A DNA stretch of 64,000 nt from Sphaerolaimus hirsutus (lineage: Eukaryota > Nematoda > Chromadorea > Monhysterida > Sphaerolaimidae), in assembly GCA_964036195.1 (NCBI GenBank), contig OZ038450.1, positions 23,589,208 through 23,653,207 on the forward strand. Direction: 5' to 3'. Of the stretch, positions 10,475-21,130 are shown in pieces. Made by a program: the position numbers and the translations under genes. Within the stretch, counting starts at the first letter, position 1, and each line of letters opens with the position of its first letter. The notes beneath the pieces were generated by a model. That model was not told the origin of the DNA, made no database searches, and saw only the letters and a list, made by a program, of their open reading frames with translations.

Positions 10475-12490
10475 CTCTGGGCGGAAGAGTTGCTGCACCC
10501 CGTTGTTGCAGCAACGTTACATGCTGGTGGTGGTGGGCGCCAAAGTGATGAGTGGCGTTTCCACAGTCGCCTCGGTGGTGAACGTGGTCGTGCGCGAAGT
10601 CGTGGGCGTGAGTGAAGTTGCAGGTCCGGTTGCTGGTGATGCCAACGCCGACCTAGCCTGATGATGAAGCAGGTAGTTGCCCGTGTCGCTTCCTGCGCGT
10701 TTGCGTGAGGTGAATTTGCGGATATCAGGCATGTGAACACTGTCTCTGTTCCTGGCTCTGACTTGTCCCTCATCAGCTGAACTTTCATCTGGCTGAACGT
10801 ATGCTGATAGTGACTTTGCCATTCTGTCCTCTGTTTCTGCTCTCCTGGCAAATCTGACGGACTGTGTTGAGTTGGATCTAGCTCTTCTCTTAATTGCTGG
10901 TCTCAACTCTGTTTTGCGCACTTTTCTCTGTGGATAATTGGTCTCTTTCTGAGTTGATTTCTTGATAGTATATCTGACGGCTCTGAAGCATAACCATATG
11001 CACTTGAACGGACACACTATGCATTTCCATATGCATGTGTATACACATGGTGGAATCACTGGTTTCCCTGTGGCAATTCTCCAATTGTACCACAGGTATC
11101 CTGCAGCTACGATTCCAGCTATCAGGATTGTGATTCCCAGCAGCATTGCGATTGTGTTGATGATCACTTGAAAGGGTCCTTTCAGCATTCCTCCCATAAA
11201 GTTGGTGTACCCTTTTGATACTCCAGATATATAGTGACCATATGCTTTGCCGATTCCTGCTGCTGTCTGTCCAATTCCAGCTCCAATGCCTTCTATTGAA
11301 TTTCTGATCACTCTGGGATCCAATGACATATCTGCTGTGTAATCGATCAACTGGTTCTGCACATGCTCCAAATTCTGTAGTCTCTGAATCTGGCCTCTGA
11401 CATCCATGAAATTGGTCGCTCTGTTGACAATGTTGGTGAACAGGTGAGGCGCGTCAAACGTGAAGGCCTGCCACTGTCCTTTCCATGTCATTTCAATTGG
11501 CGTCTCTGTGACATGCACCATTCCATGTGCGGACTTCCATTGTCCATGTTCATTTCTGTACAGGTGCGGTGTAGTGTGGCTGCAGTCCTCTTCTGGTGAT
11601 TTCTCCACCAAGTCTCTGCTGCCTGGACTCTTGAACCACAAGGGCCCATCTCTGTCCAATCTCATTGGTGTGTATTTGTAGCATGTCTCTCCCACTTTTC
11701 CTGTCTGATAAATTATGTATGGCTGCACTTCCTTGCATTCCCAAAACATAATTGCTTCTCCAGCCCATTCTGCATGAACATCCTGTCTTCCCAGCATGGC
11801 TCGAATCCCCAATGTTGGATCGATGCGGAAAAGCTGAGTCAACATGTCCAGCTGGTTCTTACGAAGTTGACATAGTTGATGCCATACAATCGCAAATTGT
11901 GCCTGAGTCATTTCTCTGACCACATGTTGCAGGAATTGAAACTTGGAGTTTCTGTCGTCCAATCTGGCATACAATGTTCCACTGATTGTCGACTCTCTTG
12001 CCTCCACTATCTTTCCTGGCATTGCCCATTCTACAGGCACATCTTCTCTTCTGTCAAATTGGATGAATACGCCTCCTTGAACGGTGTAGTATGTGTCTCC
12101 CGGAACACATTGTGAACCAATTGGCCTCTTTGTCTTGTTGCTGTGGGAGTATGCTGCTTGCAATTTTTGACACAATAATTGTCTGGCCAGATATCTCTGA
12201 TTTGAATCTGCCAATTCTCTCATATGCACATTGATGCTTGAAGTTCTCTGTATCCCACACTGTGATTCCATAATTGTGGTCTCTGCAATGTCCCATCATG
12301 GCTCTGCACTGGCTGAAATCTTGCAAGTCGCTGATTACAGTCTTTCCATCAAGTGAAGCCACGGTTCCTTCTTCCATGTAGAAGTTACTGACGACATTCT
12401 CTTTGTCATGGCAACACCATGAATATTCCACATTCAAGGTTTGATTGGTTGTCCACACTCTGGGCTCCATTTCCAACACAGTAAATTCAA
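10475..12490 (-). pseudogene. Envelope-like relict of a BEL/Pao retrotransposon
   Basis: Minus-strand reading frames (12776-12054 in part, then 12271-10517) match the C-terminal envelope-like part of the intact element at 48145-56040. Shared landmarks are TNQTL...WCC.DKEN, VASLDG, KHQCAYE, WAGEA.MFWECK and CYKYTP. A frameshift lies around 12150-12180, where similarity moves from one frame to the other. A hydrophobic segment near 11100-11175 fits a membrane anchor, followed by a Cys-rich and basic cytoplasmic tail ending at 10517. Similarity to the intact copy stops near 12455-12490, where unrelated plus-strand sequence begins; gag, protease, RT and integrase are absent. The protein is clearly diverged from the intact element, so this is a different BEL lineage. 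Env function was not tested and is inferred only from position and the membrane anchor. Confidence 0.8.
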
Positions 12491-12556
12491 TGACAACAAC
12501 AATGCGTTTTATCACTGCTGTTGTCGGAATTGTTTTGCTAGTGGCTGTGGCCTCAG

Positions 12557-13827
12557 TTAAACAGGGTAAAAAGACGTGCAAAAAAGATGAAACCCCTCCG
12601 TTAACCCCCGTTTCGGCTGCCTCTTCGACCTTGAGTGTGCGAGTAGACAACGACATCCAGGATGGTTTGGAACCATCTCCGAACTGCATGGCAACAACTG
12701 ACGCCCCGTCAACTAGCGGCGTGACAGCACCAGCCCATTCAAATGGCTCTAATGGCACTTGTGACAACTGCGTCAAGTCTCACAAGGTGAAACTTGTCAT
12801 CTATTTATTTTATTTCGACTACATGAATTTTGGATTCAATTTTGAAATGTTGAAAATTATCGAGGTCACTTTTTCATATCAAATACACCAAACTATACTG
12901 TTATATTATCCCGAGAAGATCCTGATATTTTGTCCGCACCATTTGCCCTTATTTTTTGGAAATGTTGCTACCATTTATAGAACATGACCTCGATGTGCGA
13001 TCGCTACACGAAGTTAAATGACGAGTTCAAGCAAATGCGTGACAACGCCGAAGAGCGTCACAGAACCGTCACCGGATATAAAGTTGGTATTGATTCTACC
13101 CGCTTTTTTCCAAGCTTCCCCTCTACCCAGAAATTTTTAATGGTAGAACTATCAGATTGAATGTGACCGTCTACACGCCGATTTGGAGCTCGCGCAACGC
13201 CTCAACACGGAGCAGGCCGAAGCTTTGGCGCAAACTACCCGTGAGCTAGCAGACTTGCGCCTGAACCCTCCTAGAAATGCCGATTCCCGGGATGCTGTGA
13301 CCCAAACCGAAACTTCGATTTTCTCTACGGTTCAACATGTTATTTTGTCGCGGCCATGCTCCCTACATGCTTTAGCTGGGCGTAAATACTTGCATATTTG
13401 CAACCCTGCCCCCCACATGCAGCGCTTGCCACCCAATTTGGACAGCATGACATCATTCTATCGCCGGGCAGAACACGCACTACCGTCAGATCCACTTTGG
13501 ACACTAGCCCCGAACCCACCAGAAATAAGAAGACACAGATTTGGGACACCTTGTGATGACCCCGCAGCCCTTGCCGCTATTATGCCGTCCACTTCTAACG
13601 TAACGCCGCGCACACCTAACTCTCAGCGTGTAGAGCGCGTGTCACCATTATTATTGCGCCGCCGCTGTGAAGCCACTAATAACAGGCCTGCCGCTTACCA
13701 TGTTTATCAAAACACAGCGTCTAGGGTAAGCCGCCACCCACACCCTTACACCCGAAATGGGCCGCACCGTAATGTTCGCCGCCGTAGCCGCTCAAGGTCC
13801 CGTTCACCGCCACCCAACCGATTCTAG
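12557..13827 (+). CDS. Unrecognised three-exon gene with coiled coil and RS tail
   Basis: Three plus-strand exons join in frame through phase-0 introns: 12557-12786 (donor AAG|GTGAAA), 12981-13082 (acceptor TTTATAG, donor GTTGGT) and 13156-13827 (acceptor CTATCAG, stop TAG). The first exon could start at the acceptor CCTCAG before 12557. Alternatively translation could begin at the ATG at 12499 or so, which would give a hydrophobic, signal-like N-terminus; which is true cannot be decided. The product has a Ser/Thr/Pro-rich N-terminus, a charged heptad-like stretch spanning exons 2 and 3 (DRLHADLELAQRLNTEQAEA and on), a long unstructured middle and an Arg/Ser-rich end (RRRSRSRSRSPPP). I do not recognise the family. 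It may be a host gene or a spliced ORF of a mobile element. It abuts the BEL envelope relict, which is on the opposite strand. Confidence 0.5.
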
Positions 13828-13829
13828 GG

Positions 13830-14056
13830 TTATGCGCCGCAACAAATTCTGCCGCGAGGGGGGAAAAGTGTTGATGATTCAGATTGGTTATTATGGCGTG
13901 TGCCAATAAAGGTGTGCAGCCAACATTGTATTCACTGCATGCAAATATATCATGAAATTTTGTTATCAGGGCTCGAAATGAGGCTTCTTGTTCAGTGGAC
14001 AACTCGAGTTGATTTTCAGTAGGTAAATTTTTCAAAATAAAGGTTACGCGTTCCTC
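13830..14056 (-). pseudogene. Ty3-like pol fragment upstream of RT
   Basis: The minus-strand frame reads LSTEQEASFRALITKFHDIF then a CSEYNVGCTP...HAI run, the pattern typical of the short linker between protease and reverse transcriptase in Ty3/gypsy-type polyproteins (L..EQ....L...F.D.FA.S....G.T....H.I). Only this linker is visible. The frame runs into the N gap on its upstream side and degenerates at about 13830, so the RT core is missing. Whether it belongs to the same element as the Gag-like ORF at 25066-26661 is unknown. Confidence 0.6.
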
Positions 14057-14058
14057 TA

Positions 14059-14258
14059 NNNNNNNNNNNNNNNNNNNNNNNNNNNNNNNNNNNNNNNNNN
14101 NNNNNNNNNNNNNNNNNNNNNNNNNNNNNNNNNNNNNNNNNNNNNNNNNNNNNNNNNNNNNNNNNNNNNNNNNNNNNNNNNNNNNNNNNNNNNNNNNNNN
14201 NNNNNNNNNNNNNNNNNNNNNNNNNNNNNNNNNNNNNNNNNNNNNNNNNNNNNNNNNN
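14059..14258. other. Assembly gap (200 N)
   Basis: A run of 200 unknown bases. The round length suggests a gap of unknown true size, so exons or TE sequence may be missing between the pol fragment and the MYCBP2 exons. Confidence 0.98.
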
Positions 14259-14350
14259 CGTTCAAAAATCGCATGAGATTTATAATTTTAAAAATATAAG
14301 AAAATTAGAGATTTTATTAGAATTTATGTTTGAGAGATCTCCTGAGATTA

Positions 14351-14781
14351 CCGTATTTCCTCGAAATACCCCCCCTCGAAATACCCCCCTCGTTTGACCC
14401 CCCTCTCGAGACCACTATGAAACAATCACCCCCCCTCGAAATACCCCCCCCACTAATTGAGTGTAAAGAGAACGTACATGACAAATACTACAGTGTGTGT
14501 TCTGCGTAGTGCAGAACACACGTTAAAACAATGTCGGAATCACGTTAGAACAGTGTTTATACCATCTACGTACTAATATTAGTCTACAGGAGTCGTTACA
14601 TGTCAGATATTGATGCATTTTTCTACCCCAGCGCACATCACAAACAACGATGTACTAGGATTTCAAAAAAGTTCTTGCGAAATAATAAACCCCCCTCGAA
14701 ATACCCCCCCCTCGTTTAACCCCCCCTCTCGGGAGCACTATGAAACAATCACCCCCCGGGGGGTATTTCGAGGAAATACGG
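14351..14781. mobile_element. 431-bp TA-flanked MITE (CCGTATTTCC family), complete
   Basis: The cleanest copy of the family: CCGTATTTCCTCGAAATACC at the left, GGTATTTCGAGGAAATACGG at the right, flanked by TA (14349-14350 and 14782-14783). Just inside each end are poly-C blocks (CCCCCCTCGAAATACCCCCC). The centre includes GTTCTGCGTAGTGCAGAACAC, an inner hairpin. The 58226-59561 copy shares this centre. It lies in the intron just upstream of a MYCBP2 exon. Confidence 0.88.
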
Positions 14782-14853
14782 TATATTAAATTATACTTTT
14801 TTGAAACTCACCCATTTTTGGCACCCTAATCACAACTCCGAAAAAACCCGCAG

Positions 14854-15196
14854 GTGTCCTGCTGACAGGAGTGGGCGGCGACGGCAGCGCCGACGCCAAC
14901 CGACCCATCATAGTGAACGGGCGTCGGGTGCGTCGCATCGAAACACCCGCCGGCGCGGCCAGTTCCGCCAGTCGTCGCGCCGTGGCCGCGGCCGCTGTGA
15001 ACGCGTCCGCGCTGGTCTACGCCGGCGACAATGGCCGCGTGTACGCCGCCGGCCGCCATTGCATGCAGACGGCGCCGGACACGGCGCAGGTGCACGGCTT
15101 GGAGCATGTGCACGTGCAGCACATCGCGTTGGGGAAGACTCACGCGGTGGCGCTTAGTAGACATGGATATGTGTACACGTGGGGCATGAATAATAT
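14854..15196 (+). CDS. MYCBP2: MYCBP2/Highwire exon: RCC1-like blade
   Basis: Exon of the very large PHR-family RING E3 ubiquitin ligase (MYCBP2 in vertebrates, highwire in flies, rpm-1 in worms), which controls synapse and axon development by ubiquitinating DLK-type kinases. The acceptor is CCCGCAG before 14854 and the donor is AT|GTGGGT after 15196. The frame opens VLLTGVGGDGSADANRP, continues IVNGRRVRRIETP, then IALGKTHAVALSRHGYVYTW, the repeat signature of the RCC1-like N-terminal region of PHR proteins. The exon is much more GC-rich than its surroundings. It joins the next exon in phase (2+1) to give NNMYQCGR, where the family has a similar NN..QCGR turn. Earlier exons would lie left of the gap or outside the window. 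Confidence 0.85.
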
Positions 15197-15477
15197 GTGG
15201 GTTGATTTTTTTCACATTTAAATGACCCAATGTTGATGTCTAAACGATTCTTCCTTTTTTATACAATGCGTAACAGTGTACACATTTGAAAACAAAAAAC
15301 CTTCTCCATTTGACACTGTGTTGAACAGAAGAAAAGATGGTAAAATTTGTAATTACGCGATTGCAAAAAAGTTGCGCGTTTTTTTCGTGAGAATATTTTT
15401 CAGGTGTTGACAATTGCCATTTTTTATAGCTAAATATACTTATGTAAGCGTTCATTTAAATTCAAGATTCCCCCCAG

Positions 15478-15739
15478 GTACCAATGCGGCCGCTACGACA
15501 GCAACACGACCACGAGCGCTGGCAGCGTCGCTCCAATAGGCGCCCTCGGCCCGGCCGCCAGCAGCGCCACCTCCCTGCTGCTCGTCACCAACGCGACCGA
15601 CGGCAGCAGCGGCCTGTCGAGTCTGTCGCCGAGCGCCGGCGCGGCCACCGGCTCGCTGTCCACGCTGGGCACCGAGTCGCCCCTGTCCGCCGCCGTCGGC
15701 AGCAACTTGTGCAGGCCTACTGAGCACCTTTGGGTTAAA
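15478..15739 (+). CDS. MYCBP2: MYCBP2/Highwire exon: QCGR and Ser/Ala-rich linker
   Basis: Acceptor CCCCCCAG, donor AAA|GTGAGT. Intron before it is 281 bp (15197-15477). The product starts YQCGRYDSN, then has about 65 residues rich in Ser, Ala, Gly and Thr, and ends CRPTEHLWVK. The last part corresponds to the C-P-x-x-H-x-W motif that opens the Cys-rich segment in this family. The Ser/Ala/Gly stretch is low complexity and probably a disordered, lineage-specific linker. The exon ends in phase 0, matching the start of the next exon. Confidence 0.82.
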
Positions 15740-16018
15740 GTGAGTGGGCTGGGTTTGGGTGGATTGAGTCAAGTTTGTGACTGATCTCGGATATCAACTA
15801 TTGGGCATTTTTATATTGAAAATCGATTGGGGAAATTTGAAACAATATCGAATTGAGACAATTAACTATCGAGATATCGTTGAAACAGTTTGAAGTTCGA
15901 GAGTTTGAAACACTCAAATTCGATGCTAAGACATCAGGATATCTTATTCTATATTTAAAACTGATCTCATCTCAACCCTAAATACATTATTGAGTAACCA
16001 AATGTGCCCCCTTCTCAG

Positions 16019-16121
16019 GACGTGGCGACGGTGTGCACCATGTGCGGTCAGTGCTCCGCGCACGGCAGCAGGTGCCCCTCGCGCTCGCCTAGGGCTTCTG
16101 CCAGTCCCATCAGGCACTCAG
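16019..16121 (+). CDS. MYCBP2: MYCBP2/Highwire exon: Cys-rich segment, first half
   Basis: Acceptor CTTCTCAG, donor TCAG|GTGACG. Encodes DVATVCTMCGQCSAHGSRC followed by a Ser/Arg/Pro stretch. The CxxCxxC...C spacing is the conserved Cys cluster that interrupts the RCC1-like repeats of PHR proteins. The cluster probably binds metal, which is inference. It ends in phase 1, consistent with the following exon. Confidence 0.82.
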
Positions 16122-16492
16122 GTGACGGGGTTGAATTTTTTTTTCGGCGTTCTCATGGTTTCATTCCAAAAGTGCATAAGCGCCATATCCACGAAAAATC
16201 GAGTTAAGCGTCGATTTGACATTCACAAAATTTTGCACATAAAATTAGAAAAAAATTAGCCTTGAATGTCTTTCCCGAGATACATTCAGACGTTCGCTAA
16301 AAGAAAGCTACCGACGTTCAGAAAAATATAGATTTTCTCATCCAAAGTGTATAAGTCCACCATGAAAAACAGCACCTTCACATCGAAAGTGCATAAGTCC
16401 ATCTCAGACAACTGTAGTTTCCTTTCTAAAGCGTATTTACCAAAAAGTACCAAAAACGGTCTCATTTCCAAATAAACGAGTCCAATTCGAAG

Positions 16493-16647
16493 TGGCCCTG
16501 GCGACCGGTGTGCTATCGACTTGCGGCGCGGGGGAAACTGGCTGTCTGCGGTGCGGCGTGTGCAGGCGCTGCGTGGAGCGGCCGGGCGACGCGCAGCTCA
16601 TGCCGCAGTCGGCCAGGCAGAGCAGTGCGGATGCGGCCGCTGGAAGG
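16493..16647 (+). CDS. MYCBP2: MYCBP2/Highwire exon: Cys-rich segment, second half
   Basis: Reads VALATGVLSTCGAGETGCLR then CGVCRRCVERPG, the second conserved Cys cluster (C-G-x-G-E-x-G-C-x-x-C-x-x-C) of PHR proteins, so four consecutive pieces of the protein are in order. The acceptor (TTCGAAG before 16493) has a poor pyrimidine tract but keeps the frame from the previous exon. The 3' end is uncertain: GTACAT after 16647 or GTGGGG after 16661 could be the donor. No later exon of the gene was found before 22 kb. Confidence 0.75.
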
Positions 16648-17039
16648 GTACATAGGCATAGGTGGGGTTGGATGTGTAGATGTTTTCTGTTACAACTTTA
16701 ACATTGTTTAAAAGGCATGCTGGTGCCATTTTCACATGTCGAGAAGTTTATATGTCGAGAACTAAATATTTGGAAATAAAGTAGATTTATAAGTGAGAAG
16801 TGAAATGACAAGGGAAGAGTTAAAAGAAAAGTAAATAAGTAAGTTAGAAGTGAAATGGCATGTGACAAAAGACTCTAAATACATTTTAAACTTTTTACTT
16901 GCCATTCCAGTTATAACTTATCAATTTACCTTTCTTTTGACGTTTCACTCCACTCTCTTACTTTTAACATTTTACTTATCATTTAAAAATAGTTTTGTTA
17001 CTTCTCCATTTTCTAAATTGCCCCACGGGTAGTGATGGA

Positions 17040-17200
17040 AAAGCGCCAGCAAAAGGGCGCCAGCCGCCAAGGGCGCCATGGCGCCATTCGGAAAGTGGGC
17101 GCCAGGCGCCAGGGGCGCCACGGAAAGAGGGCGCCAAGCGCCAAGGGCGCCATGGCGCCATTTGGAAAAAAAGGCGCTAACATAAATACATCCCTACAAC
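17040..17200. mobile_element. Short hAT-like fragment with GGCGCC repeats
   Basis: Starts TAGTGATGGAAAAGCGCC, the same tip as the complete element at 58280-59165, followed by GGGCGCCAAGCGCCAAGG motifs to about 17180. A possible right tip ACATCCCTA is at 17186-17194, but there is no matching 8-bp duplication, so it may be a deletion derivative. The preceding 300 bp (16700-17030) shows nothing recognisable. Confidence 0.55.
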
Positions 17201-17579
17201 ACCCTGCATGTTCTAAAAATGTTGCTACAGCACCGTGGTACACGCATTCACTTCTTGATTCGCGTTCTCCAGGATGTAATGAACAAAAACAAGACTAGCA
17301 ATAAAGTTTAAATTAGAAAAATTCACATGACGAATTCAAACACTATGGAAATTGTCTTTTGACAACAATCCATTTACTTCAAATAGACTTTTCCAATCGA
17401 TGTTCCCTTGAAATGGACAAAAACGGATTTAAATCCAACAATAAACGGACAATAAACGATTTGAATCCGTTTATTTATGATTTTGCAAGTTTGACGGTCC
17501 ATCATTCTTGTCTTTTACTCTTCTGATCCATCAGACACATCTGATGAACCGTTGGAGGCAAGATTCCATCCATTCACAC

Positions 17580-17660
17580 TAGGATTCAAACGGGACCGCG
17601 GTCCCGGTACATGGTTAGGCAAAAAGTCGGGATTGGGGCGGTCCCGCTCCCGGTCTCGAC
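17580..17660. mobile_element. Left end of a GGGACC-type hAT-like element
   Basis: TAGGATTCAAACGGGACCG at the left, then GGTCCCGGTACATGGTT, matches the family at 37368-37548 and 39226-39777. It is cut at 17661 by another hAT-like left end, so the right end is not seen. Confidence 0.6.
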
Positions 17661-18214
17661 TAGGGATGGAAAAAAGCGCTTTTTTTAACGGCCCCGCTTT
17701 TTTTTAAAAAGCGCTTTTTTCGCTTTTTTAAAAAATTGTCAAGACGTTACCTAAAAAGCTCCAAAATATGGTCCTGAGTCAATATATACAGGTATATCAG
17801 ACAAATGGCAGTACTTGTGAGTATATATAATCATAGAATGGCTATGTAATCATCTGATGGCAATATAAGCACTGATTTCTGCCAAAAAATCCACTTTTAT
17901 GTCGACTTATTATGTATTAAAGCGCTGTTTTTGAATGTTTCTTGACTGCAAGTGAAGTTAGGCATGGAATAGTGCTTAAATTTGGCTATAAAAGATGGCT
18001 AATACATGACAGTGATGTATCACAGATCACACTGTAGAAAAGTGGAAGCACATTTGCTGGATATTATTTACTACACTGACATATCTCCTCAACTTATTAT
18101 TACTACAAGCAATGCCACTAAAATGCTACAAAACCAATGAAAACAACCACCACTGGCAATTTGCATGTGAAATTATGCGCTTGCGCGCAAAATTTTTTGC
18201 AAAATACCTAGTGC
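17661..18214. mobile_element. Partial hAT-like element, TAGGGATGGAAAA end
   Basis: Begins TAGGGATGGAAAAAAGCGC. The interior shares blocks with 42829-44383, including a caggtatatcagacaa-type run near 17790 and GCAAAATACCTAG near 18200, the complement of a block near the left end of other copies. No right terminus or target duplication was found before the fold-back element at 18230. Confidence 0.6.
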
Positions 18215-18229
18215 ATGAGGGCAAGGGCC

Positions 18230-19459
18230 CATTCCGCAAAAAAGCCCATTCCGCATTTTTGCCCATCCCGCAAATTATGTGACCCATCCCGCAAATGTGC
18301 CCATTCCGCAAACAGGTGATGCAACTTGCGGGATGGGCCATTTGCGGAATGGGCACATTTGCGGGATGGGCAAAAATGCGGAATGGGCTAGGTATCCCCC
18401 CCCCCGCAGTCCGCACATGTGATGTTACCAAGCGCGGCCCGGGGGGGGGGCGAGCAGCCGCGCTTACCGCTTACGGTCGCAACAAAAATGTTTCAATTGT
18501 TTCAAGTGTTTTCAATCACCCCCCCCCCCATGCAGCAAACAACAAGCGGCGGCATCGGCTGGCTGACAATGGTCTACAATTAATGGACAATGAAAACAAT
18601 GAGAAAATGAGCTACGTAAAATTTCGCTATTTCATGGTCGATACTAATTGCTGGTTAATGGCCGGACAAGGGCAATTACGTAATTATTGCGAATGCAGTT
18701 CGCGGTTGGCAGGGATCAATTAAAAGATTATGGCACTGGCAACATGTAATTGCCAGAGCCGCGAACTGCCACTTAATTACGCACGCTCCGGGGGGGGGGG
18801 CAGTTGCACTTGAGTGGCACTACGCAATTGACAGCATAATATGCATGTCATTTGCAAGTGCCACACACGTGAATAAGAGGGATCGATCATCGATAATCGA
18901 TCAAGTAAAAAACGTCAATACCGCCCTTATCACTCACATGAAATCGTGAACACACAGATCTTTACATCTGGGGCACTGTAAATTGACTTTCAGGTGGGTT
19001 GAATCTGGGTAGTTGGGGGTGGGAATCGATTATAAAGGGGTTAGTATCGACCATGAAATTGAGAAATTTTACGTAGCTCATTTTCTCATTGTTTTCATTG
19101 TCCATTAAGTGTAGACCATTGTCAGCCAGCCGATGCCGCCGCTTGTTGTTTGCTGCATGGGGGGGGGGGGTGATTGAAAACACTTGAAACAATTGAAACA
19201 TTTTTGTTGCGACCGTAAGCGGTAAGCGCGGCTGCTCGCCCCCCCCCGGGCCGCGCTTGGTAACATCACATGTGCGGACTGCGGGGGGGGGGGATACCTA
19301 GCCCATTCCGCATTTTTGCCCATCCCGCAAATGTGCCCATTCCGCAAATGGCCCATCCCGCAAGTTGCATCACCTGTTTGCGGAATGGGCACATTTGCGG
19401 GATGGGTCACATAATTTGCGGGATGGGCAAAAATGCGGAATGGGCTTTTTTGCGGAATG
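18230..19459. repeat. 1.2-kb fold-back element with ~420-bp arms
   Basis: The left arm 18230-18647 and right arm 19042-19459 are near-exact reverse complements. The outer parts are runs of GCCCATTCCGCAAA and GCCCATCCCGCAAA alternately in each sense, so each arm also contains its own palindrome. Poly-C/G tracts of 9-12 bases occur at 18397, 18437, 18519 and mirrored. The 395-bp centre includes CGATCGATCATCGATAATCG. ORFs of 142 and 164 residues across the arms are mirror shadows and not accepted as genes. Confidence 0.82.
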
Positions 19460-19544
19460 CTACACTGTCCCCAGCGCACGATGACAAATAGCAAATGATA
19501 GCATGATTGGCTTTGTCGAGGCTTTTTGCTATTTTGGCTTTGAG

Positions 19545-19990
19545 CTATTTTAGTGGAACAATGTGCAACAATGACAGACGCGTGCATAGCGTTGGGCACC
19601 GGTAGCCGGGTCGCATTTCACAACGCCAGCACAACATATGAAAACCGACTCGGGTACCGGTGCCCAACACTAGTGCACGCGTCTGTCATTGTTGCACATT
19701 GTTCTGCTGAACAGCGGAACAATGACAGTCACGTGCCCTAGCGTTGGGCACTGGTACCCGGGTCGCTGTTCACAACACTAGCACAAATAAACTGATTGTT
19801 CATTCGCGGCATTGTGCTAGCGTTGTGAACAGTGACCCGGGTACTAGTGCCAAACGCTAGTGCACGCCACTGTCATTGTTGCACACTGTTCAGCGGAACA
19901 ATGTGAAACAATGACAGTCGCGTGCCCTAGCGTTGGGCACTGGTACCCGGGTCGCTGTTCACAACGCTAGCACAAATATTTGCCGCGAGT
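19545..19990. repeat. Alternating inverted GTTGGGCACTGGTACCCGGG units
   Basis: About five half-units of roughly 100 bp in alternating orientation, each running from GGAACAATG..ACAATGACAG through CGTTGGGCACTGGTACCCGG to CACAACGCTAGCACAA or the reverse. The result is a chain of palindromes with KpnI/SmaI-like cores. Neither ends nor coding sequence are defined. Confidence 0.7.
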
Positions 19991-20092
19991 GAACAATCTC
20001 TAATACTAGCGTTGTGTAAAGCGAGGGCTGGGCGGTGCAGATGAAAGCATGTCGGGAAGCGCACATTTGGCTGCCTGCGGGGGGGGGGGGGG

Positions 20093-21130
20093 TAGGGTGG
20101 CAGAATTTACCGTACCGTACCGTACCGTACCGCATTTTCGGAAAAATTACCGTACCGTACCGTTTACCGCACTTTTAGAAATTTACCGTACCGTACCGCG
20201 TACCGCATTTTCCAAAATTTACCGTACCGTACCGCACTCATTTACCGCAGAAAATGTGGTAAATTTTACTCAGATTGACCTTAAAAATGCACCTTAAAAT
20301 TTACTTTAAAATGTGGTGTTCTGCAAATTTTTTGCGCACAAGCGCGCAAATTTGACAACATTGTTTTGACTGATTTGAAGCTCTTCCATTTCCCCATGCA
20401 ATATGGCTGCAACTCTTCATTTACATTAGTATAATGTGTTTTTAAAATCAATCCATGTGCTTCAAATCGCACTGTAGGTGTTTTACATCACCCTCAATGT
20501 TTTGAGCTTATTTGTTGTAGGTACATATTTTTGATGTACGGTAGTATACAAAAAGTAATCAAAAGAAAAATTAATGTTTTAATGAAATAGCAACTTTGCT
20601 GTTGAATTGAAATCAGTTGCTATCTTATGGCTACACAACAGGGGTCTCCAATGGGGGTTGAAGTGTGTACCCAAATTGAATTCATGGCTCATTGCCATAT
20701 GCACTTATATACTTTTTTTTACCATTTTCAGCCACTTTTAGCAATTTTTCACCCACTTTTAGCAATTTTTCTCCATTTCTTTCTTCTAAACCTTGAAAAA
20801 GCCTATATATTGAACCACTGCATTGTGGTTAATGCAATTCTATGTTATCACACTGTTATTGTGTTCTAAAGTCCATTAACACTTTGCATAATTCAATTTA
20901 GTGTCAATTCATGAAGTAAAAGTTGTCTGTAGTCCGGCATTGGTACATTTCTGATGAGCGAGAATTTACCGTACCGTACCGTACCGTACCGCGAACCGCA
21001 CTTTTCAGATTTACCGTACCGTACTGTTTACCGCAAAATTGAGGATTTACCGTACCGTACCGTTTACCGCAAAAGAGAAAATTTACCGTACCGTATGGTT
21101 TACCGCAAGCCCGTACCGTCTGCCACCCTA
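20093..21130. mobile_element. hAT-like element with TACCG repeats, in a poly-G tract
   Basis: The termini TAGGGTGGCAGAATTTACCG and CCGTCTGCCACCCTA are inverted. Both subterminal zones are arrays of TTACCGTACCGTACCG and GTTTACCGC. The element is flanked on both sides by at least eight G (20085-20092, 21131-21138), so the 8-bp duplication reads GGGGGGGG. The middle (20290-20950) is AT-rich with no gene. Confidence 0.78.

Noticed and set aside
18295..19599. ORFs of 142 and 164 residues on opposite strands
   Set aside because: They are the two arms of the fold-back element read in opposite senses and are composed of its repeat words.
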